Source of the DNA: JBFIHF01 sp964411125
GTDB taxonomy: Bacteria > Myxococcota_A > Bradymonadia > Bradymonadales > Bradymonadaceae
Length of the DNA: 64,000 nt
Assembly: GCA_964411125.1 (NCBI GenBank)
Contig: CAYPJU010000022.1
Span: 1 to 64,000 of the forward strand
Direction of reading: 5' to 3'
The translations under genes were made by a program, and so were the position numbers. Positions 24,335 to 33,553 of the stretch are shown here, one piece after another (the first letter of the stretch is position 1; each line of letters opens with the position of its first letter). The notes beneath the pieces were generated by a model. It searched no databases. It was not told the origin of the DNA and saw only the letters and a list, made by a program, of their open reading frames with translations.

Positions 24335-25399
24335 ATGAAACTCGACAAGCGCTTTGCAACTCTCCTCCTCACCCTCGGCCTCGCGATGGGGTCGCAGATG
24401 ATCTGGGAAGCGGAGGCCGAGGCAAAACCGTTCAGCACGCTGGCCGGAAGCCGCAAGGGCGGCAAGCGGACGCACAAGAAAGCGGACAGCAGCGAGAAGT
24501 CGAGCGACAGCGAAAAGAAGAAGTCGTCCCGGTCGTCGAGCTCCTCCAACCGTCGTGTGGTTCATCGGACGACGACCCGGTCGCAGCCCCGCTCGAGCGG
24601 TTCGCACACCACGGGACGACGCACGTCGACCTACCGAAAGCCAGCCGGCTCGAACACGACGACGACCCGTCGGACCACGACCAGCCGCCCGTCGACCCGA
24701 ACCACCACCCGGCGGACCACGACGACCACACAACGCCCGACGACGACCCACACCACCCGCACGACGACGACCCGCAAGCGCCGCGGTGCGACTTCGCGCC
24801 GGACGACGTACCGCTCCGGACACCACCATCATCGCAGCTCTCATACCCACGTCAGCGCGAGCGGCAGCAGCCACAGCAGCGGTTCCACCTCGCTTCGACG
24901 CAACGAGACCCGCCCCACCGTCGAAGCCTATGTGACGGGCGGGCTCGGCGTGAGCGGGTTCGCGTCCAACGAGATCACAGATCTTCCGCTCCCCGGCTTC
25001 GGGTACAATCTGGCGGTCGGTGCGAAGGGGAAACTTTTCGGGGGTGAGCTCGGCCTCAACGGCGGCGGGTACACCTTCGACCCGAGCAACGCGGCGGCCG
25101 ACATCGCGACGATCGGTCTGTCGGCCGACCTGAAGCTGCAGCCGGCGTTCGGCTTCTTCGAGCCATTCATCGCCGTCGGGCTCGGCGGCTATGCTCTGAA
25201 CGACGCCATCATCGACGAGACTGCCACGGGCCTGGGGCTGCGTCTCGGAGCCGGCGCGGACTTCCGCTATGAGAACTTCGCGTTCCGCCTCGCGTACAAC
25301 CACGGAAGCTACGGGCTTCACGACACGAACGGGATGTACGATGGGGAACTGGGCGCGCGGACCGAAACCATCAGCGGCGCCTTCGTCGTCTACTTCTGA
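24335..25399 (+). CDS. Outer-membrane beta-barrel-like protein with a Thr/Arg/Ser-rich linker
   Basis: 354 residues. A signal peptide (FATLLLTLGLAMGSQ) is followed by a low-complexity region at about 40-190 made of Ser, Thr, Arg and Lys, including many TTTR/TTRRTT steps and a HHHHRSSHTH patch. The last 165 residues alternate in the way of an 8-stranded barrel: VEAYVTGGLGVSGFAS, NLAVGAKGKLFGGELGLNGGGY, PFIAVGLGGYALN, GLGLRLGAGADFRYENFAFRLAYNHGS, and a terminal aromatic in FVVYF, as in OmpA-like porins. The basic linker could contact peptidoglycan, lipopolysaccharide or nucleic acid. A terminator follows. Confidence 0.8.
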   Translation: MKLDKRFATLLLTLGLAMGSQMIWEAEAEAKPFSTLAGSRKGGKRTHKKADSSEKSSDSEKKKSSRSSSSSNRRVVHRTTTRSQPRSSGSHTTGRRTSTYRKPAGSNTTTTRRTTTSRPSTRTTTRRTTTTTQRPTTTHTTRTTTTRKRRGATSRRTTYRSGHHHHRSSHTHVSASGSSHSSGSTSLRRNETRPTVEAYVTGGLGVSGFASNEITDLPLPGFGYNLAVGAKGKLFGGELGLNGGGYTFDPSNAAADIATIGLSADLKLQPAFGFFEPFIAVGLGGYALNDAIIDETATGLGLRLGAGADFRYENFAFRLAYNHGSYGLHDTNGMYDGELGARTETISGAFVVYF

Positions 25400-25409
25400 G
25401 CCCCGGTCG

Positions 25410-26465
25410 TCACTGAGCAGCCCCGCCTCCCGGCGGGGTTTTTTGTTTGCCCGGAATCGGAACGCGCGACCCTTCGATGTCCGTCACGACCAGGGTTTCG
25501 ATGCGAAACTGATCGACCGTGGTACCGGCGAGGGGGCCATCCCACGGCGGGAACTCGAGGTTCTCAATCTCGACCCGGATCGGGCCCTCGGGGTTCGCGC
25601 GGGTGAACGAGGCGCTGAACTTGCCGCTGGTCGCAGGAACCTCCGTCTTTCCCTCCCCGATCCCTTCACTGAAAACGACACGAAACGGGTACTTCTTCGG
25701 TTCGGCGAGGACCCGCCCGAGGTCGCCGCGGACGACGCGCCCCGGCTGGCGATGTTGCGGAGGAATGGTCAGCCAGACGTCGACGGAGTGCGACTCGTCC
25801 AGACGTGCACCGAGCCAGAACGTGAGCTTGTTGTCCCAGACCGCCGCGGCCGGGCCACGCGCGTCGGTCGAACCGACATTCAGGCTCCACTCTCCGGTCG
25901 TGAAACAGCCGAGCGCGCCCAGACCCTTGCCCGCCGCGATGCCGACGGGGCGCGTGTCGATGTCGAGGCGCAGGCTCGGGACTTCGACGTCGTCGTCGAG
26001 GACCTTCAGGGTTCCTGTGAGGTTCTCCAGGGACGCCTGCGAGAACTCCGTCACGATCGATTGTCCCTCGACGGCGGGATCCCGGTGTTCGAATCGTTCC
26101 CCAGCGACGAGCCGGGGGAGGGGGAGAGGGGGCGTCGCTTGCAGTCGTCCGTCCCGATCGCGGAAAAATCCCTGAAGTACCCAACCGGTCTGGCAGAGGT
26201 TGAGGCCCACGGCCTGCAGCGGGACGGCGTTCTCGATCCCGCGCTGATGCATCTCCCCGGCGGGCGTCTTCGACCGAAGCCGCATGTCGAGGACGACCAT
26301 CGGCAGCGCAGTCCGTTCGGCGAGCCCCGACGGGAGGTCGCGTACCGTCGGCGGTTGCGTGGCGCCCGAAGGCGAGTCGTTCCCCACATTCGTCGGGCTG
26401 TGTTCGCCTTTGTCGCAGGCCGCGAACGCCGCCAGCGCGACGAGCGGGACGAGGAGTCTCCTCAC
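25410..26465 (-). CDS. Lipoprotein of unknown function
   Basis: 351 residues from GTG 26465, which overlaps the preceding TGA by four bases (GTGA). The start is chosen because it yields a clean signal RRLLVPLVALAAFAAC with C17 as lipid anchor; longer versions do not. The body is beta-rich with segments such as WVLQGFFRDRDGRLQATPPLPLPRL, LTGTLKVLDDDVEVPSLRLDIDT and VWLTIPPQHRQPGRVVRGDLG. No family recognised. It is the second gene of a leftward unit after the TM2-like protein. Confidence 0.75.
   Translation of the reverse strand: MRRLLVPLVALAAFAACDKGEHSPTNVGNDSPSGATQPPTVRDLPSGLAERTALPMVVLDMRLRSKTPAGEMHQRGIENAVPLQAVGLNLCQTGWVLQGFFRDRDGRLQATPPLPLPRLVAGERFEHRDPAVEGQSIVTEFSQASLENLTGTLKVLDDDVEVPSLRLDIDTRPVGIAAGKGLGALGCFTTGEWSLNVGSTDARGPAAAVWDNKLTFWLGARLDESHSVDVWLTIPPQHRQPGRVVRGDLGRVLAEPKKYPFRVVFSEGIGEGKTEVPATSGKFSASFTRANPEGPIRVEIENLEFPPWDGPLAGTTVDQFRIETLVVTDIEGSRVPIPGKQKTPPGGGAAQ
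25421..25449 (+). terminator. Rho-independent terminator lying inside the end of the convergent gene
   Basis: CCCCGCC (25421-25427) pairs with GGCGGGG (25432-25438) over TCCC, followed by TTTTTTGTTT. It ends the + strand barrel gene, while on the other strand the same bases encode the last residues (KTPPGGGAA) of the lipoprotein whose stop is at 25410. Confidence 0.92.
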
Positions 26466-26947
26466 GATTTGAGATGTTTGCTCGAGTCGGGGAAGAACTC
26501 CCAGTCGCCGACCGTGCGATACTTGCGTGTCAGCGCCACCAGGTAGGTGTCGATCAGCATCGCGATCCAGACGAGCCCGAACCCGTAGCACGTCACCCAG
26601 GAGCCGATCAGAATGACCACCCCCTTGGGAACCTGACCGAGCAGCATGTGCCCGACTCCCGGAAGAAACGCGGAGACGACGAGCGCGACGACGTCGTCGT
26701 TTTCGAGTTTCGGCTTCGCCATCCCGGTCTCGGGTGATCGCGTGATGCCCTGCTCCGGCCGGTCGTCGAGCGGCGGCGCGCCGTAGCCCGGTTGCGGGAG
26801 CGGGTGACCGCCGGGGCCTTGCTCACCGCCCGGAGGGGGGAGCGGTTGCCCGTAGTTCATGTCGATCTGGTCGTCGTCGGCCAGCGGCTTCGGGGGCTCG
26901 CCCCAGTCGCCGCCATCGCGACCAAAAGGGTCGTCGTTGTTGCTCAT
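26462..26947 (-). CDS. Pro/Gly-rich protein with a C-terminal TM2-like membrane hairpin
   Basis: 161 residues. The first 80 are disordered, rich in Pro, Gly, Asp and Gln (PLPPPGGEQGPGGHPLPQPG). Then VVALVVSAFLPGVGHMLLGQ, a Lys-Gly turn, and VVILIGSWVTCYGFGLVWIAMLIDTYLVAL form two membrane segments in the pattern of TM2-domain proteins (hydrophobic, G-rich turn, hydrophobic, acidic ID). The family's role is unclear. It lies 12 bases after the Xaa-Pro aminopeptidase stop on the same strand and is coupled to the lipoprotein that follows. Confidence 0.78.
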   Translation of the reverse strand: MSNNDDPFGRDGGDWGEPPKPLADDDQIDMNYGQPLPPPGGEQGPGGHPLPQPGYGAPPLDDRPEQGITRSPETGMAKPKLENDDVVALVVSAFLPGVGHMLLGQVPKGVVILIGSWVTCYGFGLVWIAMLIDTYLVALTRKYRTVGDWEFFPDSSKHLKS

Positions 26948-26959
26948 TCGGGCTCCGGT

Positions 26960-28273
26960 TCAGGCTGTGCCGATGATCGCCTCGAGGTCGGCGACCGACT
27001 TCGGGCAATCGACGGTGAGGTTCTCGTTTCCGCCTTCGGTGACGAGGATGTCGTCCTCGATGCGGATACCGATCCCCTTGAATTCGTCGGGGATGTCGGC
27101 GTTCTCGGGGAAGTACAGGCCCGGCTCGATCGTCGTCACCATGCCGGGAAGCAGCTTCCGGACCTCCCCTGATTCATCGTAATACGAGCCGACGTCGTGG
27201 ACGTCGCTCCCAAGCCAGTGACCCACCTTGTGAGGGTAGAATTTCTTGTAGTGCCCCTCTTCGACGTTCTCGTCGACTGATCCTTTCAGGATTCCGAGGT
27301 CGATGAGCGATTGCGTGAGTCGGCGGGTCGTGTTGTCGAGGAGGTCGCCGAAGCTGAAGCCGGGTTTCACCTCGGCGATCGCCGCTTCTTCGGCGTCGAG
27401 GACCGCCTGGTAGACGTCGCGCTGGACCGGCGTGAACTTCCCGGACACCGGGTAACTGCGCGTGATGTCGGATGCGTAGTAGCGATATTCGCATCCAGCA
27501 TCGATCAGGAGGATGTCCCCTTCTTCGAGTCGGTCACGGTTCTCCGTGTAGTGCAGGATCGTCGCGTTGACACCGGTACCGACGATCGAGTTGTACGCTG
27601 GCGCGGTCGCCCCGCTCTTGACGAAGTGATGCTCGATCGCGGCCTGGATCTCGTATTCGAAGACGCCGGGTCGAGTCATCCGCATCGCGAGTTCGTGGGC
27701 CTCCGCGGCGATCTGCCCCGCGCGGCGCATCAGCTCGACCTCGTCTGGCTGTTTGAGGAGCCGCATCTCGTGGACGATGTCGCGCGCGTCCGCGATCTGC
27801 CTTGGCGCGGCGGGCGGTGCGCCACGTCGAAATCGCAGCTTGTTCATCCACTTGGCGATCTTCTGGTCGAACTCGGCCTCGGTGCCGAGCGTGTACCAGA
27901 GCGTGTCACGATCCTTGAGCAGATCCGGCAGCTTCTTGTCGAGCTCCTCGATCGGGTACGCCGCGTCGGCCCCAAAGGTCTGTTTTGCTCCCTCCGGGCC
28001 GGCGCGCCGTCCTTCCCAGGTCTCCATCAGCTCGTTTCGGTCCCGCACGAACATGATGAACGGTCCCTCTTCGGCGCCCGGTGCCAGAACGAGCACGGTC
28101 TCCGGCTCCTCGAAGCCGCTGAGGTACACGACATCGCTGGATGCGCGATAACGGTAGTTCGTGTCGTGTGAGCGGACGCGTTCGGGCGGTGCCACGAAAA
28201 TCGCGACGCCATCGTCCCCCATCAGGTCCATGAATCGTTTCCGGCGGGCGGTGTAGCTGGCGAGTTCGGTCAT
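26960..28273 (-). CDS. pepP: Xaa-Pro aminopeptidase (M24B)
   Basis: 437 residues, the normal length for PepP, which removes N-terminal residues preceding proline. An N-terminal creatinase-like domain (about 5-165) with the ANYRYRASSDVVYLSGF-type segment precedes the pita-bread fold. The dinuclear metal ligands are visible: two Asp in LIDAGCEYRYYASDITR, His in KVGHWLGSDVHDVG, Glu in VTTIEPGLYF, and Glu in GIRIEDDILVT. No signal peptide, so cytoplasmic. It heads a three-gene leftward unit with a TM2-like protein and a lipoprotein. Confidence 0.96.
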   Translation of the reverse strand: MTELASYTARRKRFMDLMGDDGVAIFVAPPERVRSHDTNYRYRASSDVVYLSGFEEPETVLVLAPGAEEGPFIMFVRDRNELMETWEGRRAGPEGAKQTFGADAAYPIEELDKKLPDLLKDRDTLWYTLGTEAEFDQKIAKWMNKLRFRRGAPPAAPRQIADARDIVHEMRLLKQPDEVELMRRAGQIAAEAHELAMRMTRPGVFEYEIQAAIEHHFVKSGATAPAYNSIVGTGVNATILHYTENRDRLEEGDILLIDAGCEYRYYASDITRSYPVSGKFTPVQRDVYQAVLDAEEAAIAEVKPGFSFGDLLDNTTRRLTQSLIDLGILKGSVDENVEEGHYKKFYPHKVGHWLGSDVHDVGSYYDESGEVRKLLPGMVTTIEPGLYFPENADIPDEFKGIGIRIEDDILVTEGGNENLTVDCPKSVADLEAIIGTA

Positions 28274-28430
28274 CTGATTCCTGCGGTGCCGTTTGTCGCA
28301 GCATTGCCGTTGCCGCTCAGACCGTCAAGCAATCACTAAGCTACGCATTGCCCCGCGGCCGACGAGCGGCATGGGGTCGCGACGCAATTGGATGGTTGCT
28401 AGGGTCTAGCCGACTCTCCTGGAGTTTCAG

Positions 28431-29024
28431 ATGGTTTGTCGCCGCGTCGCCACGCTCGCCACCCTGGTTGCACTCGCTGGATGCACGCCGTCCGGTGGGA
28501 ACCGCTGCCTCTCCGATGGAGAGTGTCGTGACAATCGTCTGTGTCTGGAGGGCGTTTGCGCCTATCCGGAGTCGGCACCCGAGGTGGCGCCGGACCCTGG
28601 ACAGTTCGCGGACCTGACCTTCGAAGCCACGGAAGAGCCGCTCGTCGCGCAGCACACTTGCGACTGCGAGAAAGGTGGTAGTGCATTCCGCTACATTCTG
28701 TTCTTGAGGGCCAACGGCGCGGCGGACCTCTACTTCGAAGAGGGCCTCTTCGGGCACGGCTTCAATCCGTTGAGCGAGTTGCCGGACCAGGAGGACACGC
28801 GGGTACGATGGGAAGAGGTCTGGGACGTCGACGACGCCGTTCTGAACGTCGGCGACGCGTTCGTCTGCCGGCCACCTTCCGACCCCGAGGCTCTCGAACT
28901 GCTGGAGTGCGACGTGACGCGTGACGACCTGCATCGAGTCGAAGGGAGCCCCCTCGGTTTCCGCACCCGGAGCCTCCTCGACGATCTGGACTACGACTCC
29001 TATCGACTGCTCGAGCCGGACTGA
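28431..29024 (+). CDS. Small lipoprotein with an N-terminal Cys-rich motif
   Basis: 197 residues. The signal ends in VALAGC with C18 as anchor. Next comes CLSDGECRDNRLCLEGVC, the CxxDxxC pattern seen repeatedly in lipoproteins of this window and of Myxococcota. The rest is acidic and not recognised (FADLTFEATEEPLVAQHTCDCEKGG...). The 158 bases before it, after the pepP start, show no clear promoter. Confidence 0.78.
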   Translation: MVCRRVATLATLVALAGCTPSGGNRCLSDGECRDNRLCLEGVCAYPESAPEVAPDPGQFADLTFEATEEPLVAQHTCDCEKGGSAFRYILFLRANGAADLYFEEGLFGHGFNPLSELPDQEDTRVRWEEVWDVDDAVLNVGDAFVCRPPSDPEALELLECDVTRDDLHRVEGSPLGFRTRSLLDDLDYDSYRLLEPD

Positions 29025-29137
29025 GGGATATCGCGTGACGCGACCCGTCTGCACGCTGCAAGCTGCGTATCGGGACTTTGCGGCGCGATCGTTGACGGAT
29101 ACACTCGCGCCGAGCCGCCCCTCCAGCCGTAGATACC

Positions 29138-29506
29138 GTGTATTTCGTGCTCCTCCTCGTCTCCGCGTTCGTCGTCGTCGCCTGCGAAAGCGAGCCTGCC
29201 CTTCCTTCCGAAGCGCAGGCAGGGCGTGCGCTTCGCCCGATTGGCGATGTTCAATTGCTCCCGGAGCGAGGTCGCGAGCCGACGCGCGCGAACCCCGGCG
29301 CCGCGCTCGTGCCCGACAGCAAGGTCCGATGGACGGTGAAGCAGGCACTTCGAGAGGCCGGCTTCGACGTCGACGTGACGGTGCGGAGCCGGATGGTGAC
29401 GCTCCGCGGAACGGTGCCGCCCGGGGGGCGCGAAGCTGCCGAGGCGATCGTCAACCGCGTCGACGGCGTCGCCAAACTGCGAAACGAGCTCGAGGAGGCA
29501 CCGTGA
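29138..29506 (+). CDS. BON-domain lipoprotein
   Basis: 122 residues from GTG 29138. The signal is VLLLVSAFVVVAC with C16 as lipid anchor. Residues 60-118 form a BON domain (VRWTVKQALREAGFDVDVTVRSRMVTLRGTVPPGGREAAEAIVNRVDGVAKLRNEL), a small phospholipid-binding fold like those of OsmY and DolP. The stop overlaps the patatin GTG by four bases, so a lipid-binding protein is co-made with a lipid hydrolase. Confidence 0.85.
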   Translation: MYFVLLLVSAFVVVACESEPALPSEAQAGRALRPIGDVQLLPERGREPTRANPGAALVPDSKVRWTVKQALREAGFDVDVTVRSRMVTLRGTVPPGGREAAEAIVNRVDGVAKLRNELEEAP

Positions 29507-30708
29507 CGAAGCGTGCAATCGTCTTGTCGGGCGGAGGCGCACGAGGCGCCTACGCTGCCGGGGTGATCCGGTACATTCTCGAGAAGCTCCCCGAGGAGTT
29601 GGGAAAGCCGGTCTACTTCGACATCGTCAGCGGAACGAGCGTCGGCGCGATCACCGCCGCGTGGCTCGCTGCGACGATGAACGACCCGGACCACTGCGTG
29701 CAGCGCCTCTGGTATCTGTGGCGCACGATGGAGCTGAGGGAGGCGGTCCGTCCTTCCTACGGAAACATCATGACGATGATGCGAAGGCTCGTGAGCGACA
29801 CGTCGGATCGTTCGCTCGAGCCACGCACCGGCCGGTCGTACTCGATGCTGAACACCGGCTTCTTCGCCGACCTCATCGACCGCGAGATCCCGTTCGACGG
29901 CATTCGCCAGAACATCCACGCTGGCCACCTCGGCGCGCTGACCGTGACGGCCACCGACGTGCACTCGGGGCGGACCACCGTCTTCGTGCAGTCCGAGAAA
30001 GACGAGCTTCCGCCCTGGACACGTGATCCCCGCCGCCACGCGGTGGCGACGCCGATCACCTCCGACATCGTCCTGGCGAGTGCGGCGATCCCGATCCTGT
30101 TTCCCGCCGTGAAGATCGGGCGGCGTTGGTTCTTCGATGGTGGCCTCCGCCAGAACACCCCCATCGCCCCCGCGCTCCGCATGGGGGCCGAGAAGATCAT
30201 GGTGATCAGCCTGAAGTCCCAGCGAAAGGGGGGCGACTTCGACACGCGCGAGACCGACACGCCGACGGTCTCGTTCCTCCTCGGAAAGCTCCTCAACGCG
30301 CTGTTGCTCGATCCCCTCGATTACGATCTGTCGTTCATGGAGCGGATCAACGCGATCTTGAAGCACGGCACCGAAGCGATCGACGAGGACTTCATCGAAA
30401 AGCTCAACGAAGTCGTGGAGGTCTACCGCGGCCAACCGTACCGCGTCATCGATCCGCTCCTCTTCCGCCCCACGAAGGACCTCGGCGCCCTCGCCTCCGA
30501 TTTCGCCGGCCAGCTCACCGAGAAAGACTGGGGGAATCCGGTCCTCGCCACGATCGGTCGCCGCGCATCGGAGGGGGGCAGCTTCCGCGAGAGCGACTTC
30601 CTCTCGTACCTCCTCTTCGACGGTGGCTACACGGGCGAGCTCCTCGACCTCGGATATGCCGACGCCCAGCGCAAACACGGCAAGTTGATCGAGTTCTTCG
30701 CCGACTAG
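29503..30708 (+). CDS. Patatin-like phospholipase
   Basis: GTG 29503, after GAGGAGG, gives 401 residues. Catalytic features are all present: the oxyanion hole GGGARG (residues 10-15), the nucleophile in SGTSVGAIT (S46) and the second member of the Ser-Asp dyad in FFDGGLRQN (D212). Relatives hydrolyse phospholipid or neutral lipid acyl bonds. No signal peptide, so the protein is either cytoplasmic or exported by another route. The segment after 220 lacks membrane helices. It is coupled to the BON lipoprotein just upstream. Confidence 0.92.
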   Translation: MTKRAIVLSGGGARGAYAAGVIRYILEKLPEELGKPVYFDIVSGTSVGAITAAWLAATMNDPDHCVQRLWYLWRTMELREAVRPSYGNIMTMMRRLVSDTSDRSLEPRTGRSYSMLNTGFFADLIDREIPFDGIRQNIHAGHLGALTVTATDVHSGRTTVFVQSEKDELPPWTRDPRRHAVATPITSDIVLASAAIPILFPAVKIGRRWFFDGGLRQNTPIAPALRMGAEKIMVISLKSQRKGGDFDTRETDTPTVSFLLGKLLNALLLDPLDYDLSFMERINAILKHGTEAIDEDFIEKLNEVVEVYRGQPYRVIDPLLFRPTKDLGALASDFAGQLTEKDWGNPVLATIGRRASEGGSFRESDFLSYLLFDGGYTGELLDLGYADAQRKHGKLIEFFAD

Positions 30709-30734
30709 CACCGGGGGCCGTCGGGGCGTGGTGA

Positions 30735-30763
30735 TTGCTTCGCGTCGGGAACCGGAGAATAAT
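30735..30763 (+). promoter_or_regulatory. Sigma-70-type promoter for the metzincin lipoprotein operon
   Basis: TTGCTT (30735-30740), a 17-base spacer and AATAAT (30758-30763), 37 bases before the ATG at 30801. The A/T content of the -10 contrasts with the surroundings. Confidence 0.5.
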
Positions 30764-30800
30764 GCCGCTCTCACTGCGTCCACGAGACATGAGAGGACCG

Positions 30801-32801
30801 ATGACGTTCCGCGCCCCCAACTTGAAACGGACCGCAATCTACGCCGCGGCGCTCTTCGCACTGAGCTGCGGGAAGAGCGCCTGCGAGGTCGCGAACAACG
30901 TCGAAGAATTCATCGACAGCATCTCCGACGGCGCCCCGTGCACGAGCAACGGAAGCTGTCTCGGCGGCCGATGCCTGACCGATGAGATGGGTTATCCGAA
31001 CGGCTATTGCACCACTCTCAACTGCGAGGAGGACGGGTGCTCGGGGCTCGCGTCGGAGTGTTTCCGCACCGAGATCGAAGGGCAGGACGTGACGGCGTGC
31101 TTCGAGCTCTGCGACTTCGACGGTAACTGCGAACGCGCCGACGAGGGCTATACCTGCGTGACGCTCGACGACACCGCCGTCTGCCTCCCCCCCGGCGTCA
31201 CCTCGGCACCGGCTCAAGGGACGACGGGGTCGTCGTGCAGCGCAAACACCCAGTGCAACGGCGACAACGCCCGCTGCCTCACCAACTTCTTCGGCGGCTA
31301 CTGCTCCCAGGTCGAGTGCGACGGTAGTGCTATGTGCCTCGACGGCAACCCGTGCCTCTCGATCAACCCCGACGACGCGACCCAGACGGCGTGTTTCCTC
31401 GCGTGCGAGAGCGACGACGACTGCCGATTCCAGTACTCGTGCCAGGAGTACGACGGCGTCCGGGTCTGCCTGGAGGGGACGCAGGACAAGGTCCGCAACC
31501 CCGACGGAGAAGACGACGGCGCCGCCTGCAATTCTCAGCTCAACTGCAAGGGAGGGACCTGCATTCGCGAGTCGGAAGCCGAGGACCAGGGAGAGGTCGC
31601 CTGGCCTGGAGGCTACTGCACCACCCGCGATTGCGGAACGAGCGACGAGTGCAACGGCGGGCGCTGCGTACAGCGTGGTCGCTCCACGACATGCCTGGCC
31701 CCCTGCGAAGCGAACTCCGACTGTCGGGACGGCTACGAGTGTGTCGACTCCACCGAAGGAAAGGTCTGCGACACGATCGTCGAGCAGGTTACCCCCGACC
31801 CCGACGACTCGCCGGCATTCGAAGTCCAGTGCGGCTCGGCCAAGAAGTTCGACTTCACTGTACCCAGCGGTGCCGAAGGTTTCTTCCTCGGGCCCTACAC
31901 GCGGGACGGAAAGAAGGTCGTCCCGACGACCCTCACCTATCCTGATGGGACGACCCTCGACATTCGCAACGACTACGAGTTCATGGCGATCAACCCGGAG
32001 ATCCTGGGGAGCATGGCGCCGATTCTCTTCCCCGGCAGTGACCGTGCCGAGTTCCGCGACGTCTTCGGGGGTGGCGATTGGTCGCTCACCGTCGAGACGA
32101 GCTCCAGCGACGTCTGCTTCTATGCGATCCCGCAGGAGTCCGTCGGATCGGTGCTCGACATCAACCTCTACTTCGTCGGCGTCCCGGGGCTCACCGCTGC
32201 CCAGGCCGAGAGTGATCGAGACATCGGCGACGTCGAGCAGATCGTCCGGACCATCTATTCGAAGATGGACGTGACGGCGACGGTCGTGAACTACATCGAC
32301 GTGTCGAGCGCGGTGGCGTCCAACTACTCGATCATTCGCGACTTCAACGACGTCTACGACCTCGTCGCTTCCTCCACCTCGCCGGGGTCGACGAAGGAAG
32401 AAGCACTGTCGGTCAACGTCTTCCTGATCGACGATTTCAACATCTCGGAAGCGCCGGGGCTCCTCGGCGTCTCCACGGGGATCCCGGGCGTCGCCGGGCT
32501 GCATGGAAACTCTGGCGCAGGCCTCGTCTTCTCGACGGCGAGCCTCGGGGACGACAACCGGCAACTCGGGCAGACGATGGCCCACGAGATCGGGCACTTC
32601 CTCGGGCTGCGCCACACGACGGAGCACGGTCTCGGCGTCCACGATCCGATCACCGATACGCCCGAATGCCTCAACCCGCAGTTCGCCGCCTTGTGCCCCG
32701 ACTCGGGCAACTTCATGTTCGCCTTCGCGCTCGGGGGCCAGCAGACGGGCGTGACTGGCGGTCAGGAATACGTCGTGCGGCGCAACCCGCTCGTGAAATG
32801 A
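30801..32801 (+). CDS. Cys-rich lipoprotein with a C-terminal metzincin protease domain
   Basis: 666 residues from ATG 30801 (ATG 30789 is possible). The signal ends FALSC (C23). Residues about 50-340 contain repeated Cys-rich units of the form C..N..C.G.C......G.YC / C...C...C, similar to modules in myxobacterial surface proteins. The last third holds HEIGHFLGLRH (H595, H599, H605), the metzincin HExxHxxGxxH motif, near M43/pappalysin-like enzymes. The tail is short. It would sit on the outer membrane and may act on extracellular protein. The gene for a HEAT protein follows after eight bases, so they share a transcript. Confidence 0.85.
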   Translation: MTFRAPNLKRTAIYAAALFALSCGKSACEVANNVEEFIDSISDGAPCTSNGSCLGGRCLTDEMGYPNGYCTTLNCEEDGCSGLASECFRTEIEGQDVTACFELCDFDGNCERADEGYTCVTLDDTAVCLPPGVTSAPAQGTTGSSCSANTQCNGDNARCLTNFFGGYCSQVECDGSAMCLDGNPCLSINPDDATQTACFLACESDDDCRFQYSCQEYDGVRVCLEGTQDKVRNPDGEDDGAACNSQLNCKGGTCIRESEAEDQGEVAWPGGYCTTRDCGTSDECNGGRCVQRGRSTTCLAPCEANSDCRDGYECVDSTEGKVCDTIVEQVTPDPDDSPAFEVQCGSAKKFDFTVPSGAEGFFLGPYTRDGKKVVPTTLTYPDGTTLDIRNDYEFMAINPEILGSMAPILFPGSDRAEFRDVFGGGDWSLTVETSSSDVCFYAIPQESVGSVLDINLYFVGVPGLTAAQAESDRDIGDVEQIVRTIYSKMDVTATVVNYIDVSSAVASNYSIIRDFNDVYDLVASSTSPGSTKEEALSVNVFLIDDFNISEAPGLLGVSTGIPGVAGLHGNSGAGLVFSTASLGDDNRQLGQTMAHEIGHFLGLRHTTEHGLGVHDPITDTPECLNPQFAALCPDSGNFMFAFALGGQQTGVTGGQEYVVRRNPLVK

Positions 32802-32809
32802 GGAACACC

Positions 32810-33433
32810 ATGAAACGAACGTCATTCGTCCTTCTCGCCGCGCTCTCTGTATCGACGTCGGTCTTCGCCCAGGAGACGGGCGTGCCCGGCGCGGTGGACT
32901 CGCCCCCGACGACGACGACTCCGCCCGCCGTGGCCGAGCCATCGACCGAGGACCGGCTGCTCCTCTTGTTGAGCGGTTACGAGTACTTTCCGACGCGAGA
33001 GGATCTCGACGCCGTCGCAAAAGCGGAGACGATGATCCCGATGCTCCTCGAGATCGCGCGTGACGACGCCCGTCGCACGACATTGCGGATGCGGGCGGTC
33101 GATGCGCTCGGGTACTACCCCGAAGAAGCGTCGGTGGACTACTTGAAGGAGCTGGTCGAGTCGCCTGAAGCGAAGGGCTCTCGAAAGGTGGTGAAGGCCT
33201 CCCGGCTGATGCGTCATCACGCCATCACGGCGATCGCGCGAGCGAAGAAGGAGGACGCCGTCCCCGTCCTCGCTCCGATCCTGACCCACGACGATCTGCA
33301 ATTGCGCCTTACGACGATCAACGCTCTCGGCAAACATGGCGGGAGCGCCGGCAAACGTCACCTCGTCGCGCTGGCCAGCGAAGACAACCCCCGGATGGTG
33401 GAACGTGAATTGAGGAAATGGGTTCGACCCTAG
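32810..33433 (+). CDS. Exported HEAT-repeat protein
   Basis: 207 residues. A signal peptide (SFVLLAALSVSTSVFAQ) and a Pro/Thr linker precede HEAT-like helical pairs: TTLRMRAVDALGYYPEEASVDYLKELVESPE, HHAITAIARAKKEDAVPVLAPILTHDDLQLRLTTINALGKHGGSAGKRHLVALASEDNP. Such repeats bind proteins. The gene lies eight bases after the metzincin lipoprotein, with an RBS TGAGGAA, and probably helps that protease or its partners, but no direct evidence is seen. Confidence 0.82.
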   Translation: MKRTSFVLLAALSVSTSVFAQETGVPGAVDSPPTTTTPPAVAEPSTEDRLLLLLSGYEYFPTREDLDAVAKAETMIPMLLEIARDDARRTTLRMRAVDALGYYPEEASVDYLKELVESPEAKGSRKVVKASRLMRHHAITAIARAKKEDAVPVLAPILTHDDLQLRLTTINALGKHGGSAGKRHLVALASEDNPRMVERELRKWVRP

Positions 33434-33480
33434 GCGACTTCGGGCCCCCACAGCCGCCAGTCCCGACCCGTTCTCCCGTA

Positions 33481-33509
33481 TTGCGAGCAAGAGGGGGAGC
33501 GGCTATTGT
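33481..33509 (+). promoter_or_regulatory. Sigma-70-type promoter of the FHA-GGDEF gene
   Basis: TTGCGA (33481-33486), 17-base spacer, TATTGT (33504-33509), 44 bases before the ATG at 33554. Confidence 0.6.
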
Positions 33510-33553
33510 GAAGACACTCACTTCCGATTTTCCCGAGTCCGAGCGAGCCGCTC

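Noticed and set aside
30771..33083. 770-residue leftward frame
   Set aside because: Antisense to the metzincin lipoprotein, which has a signal and zinc motif; the shadow has none.
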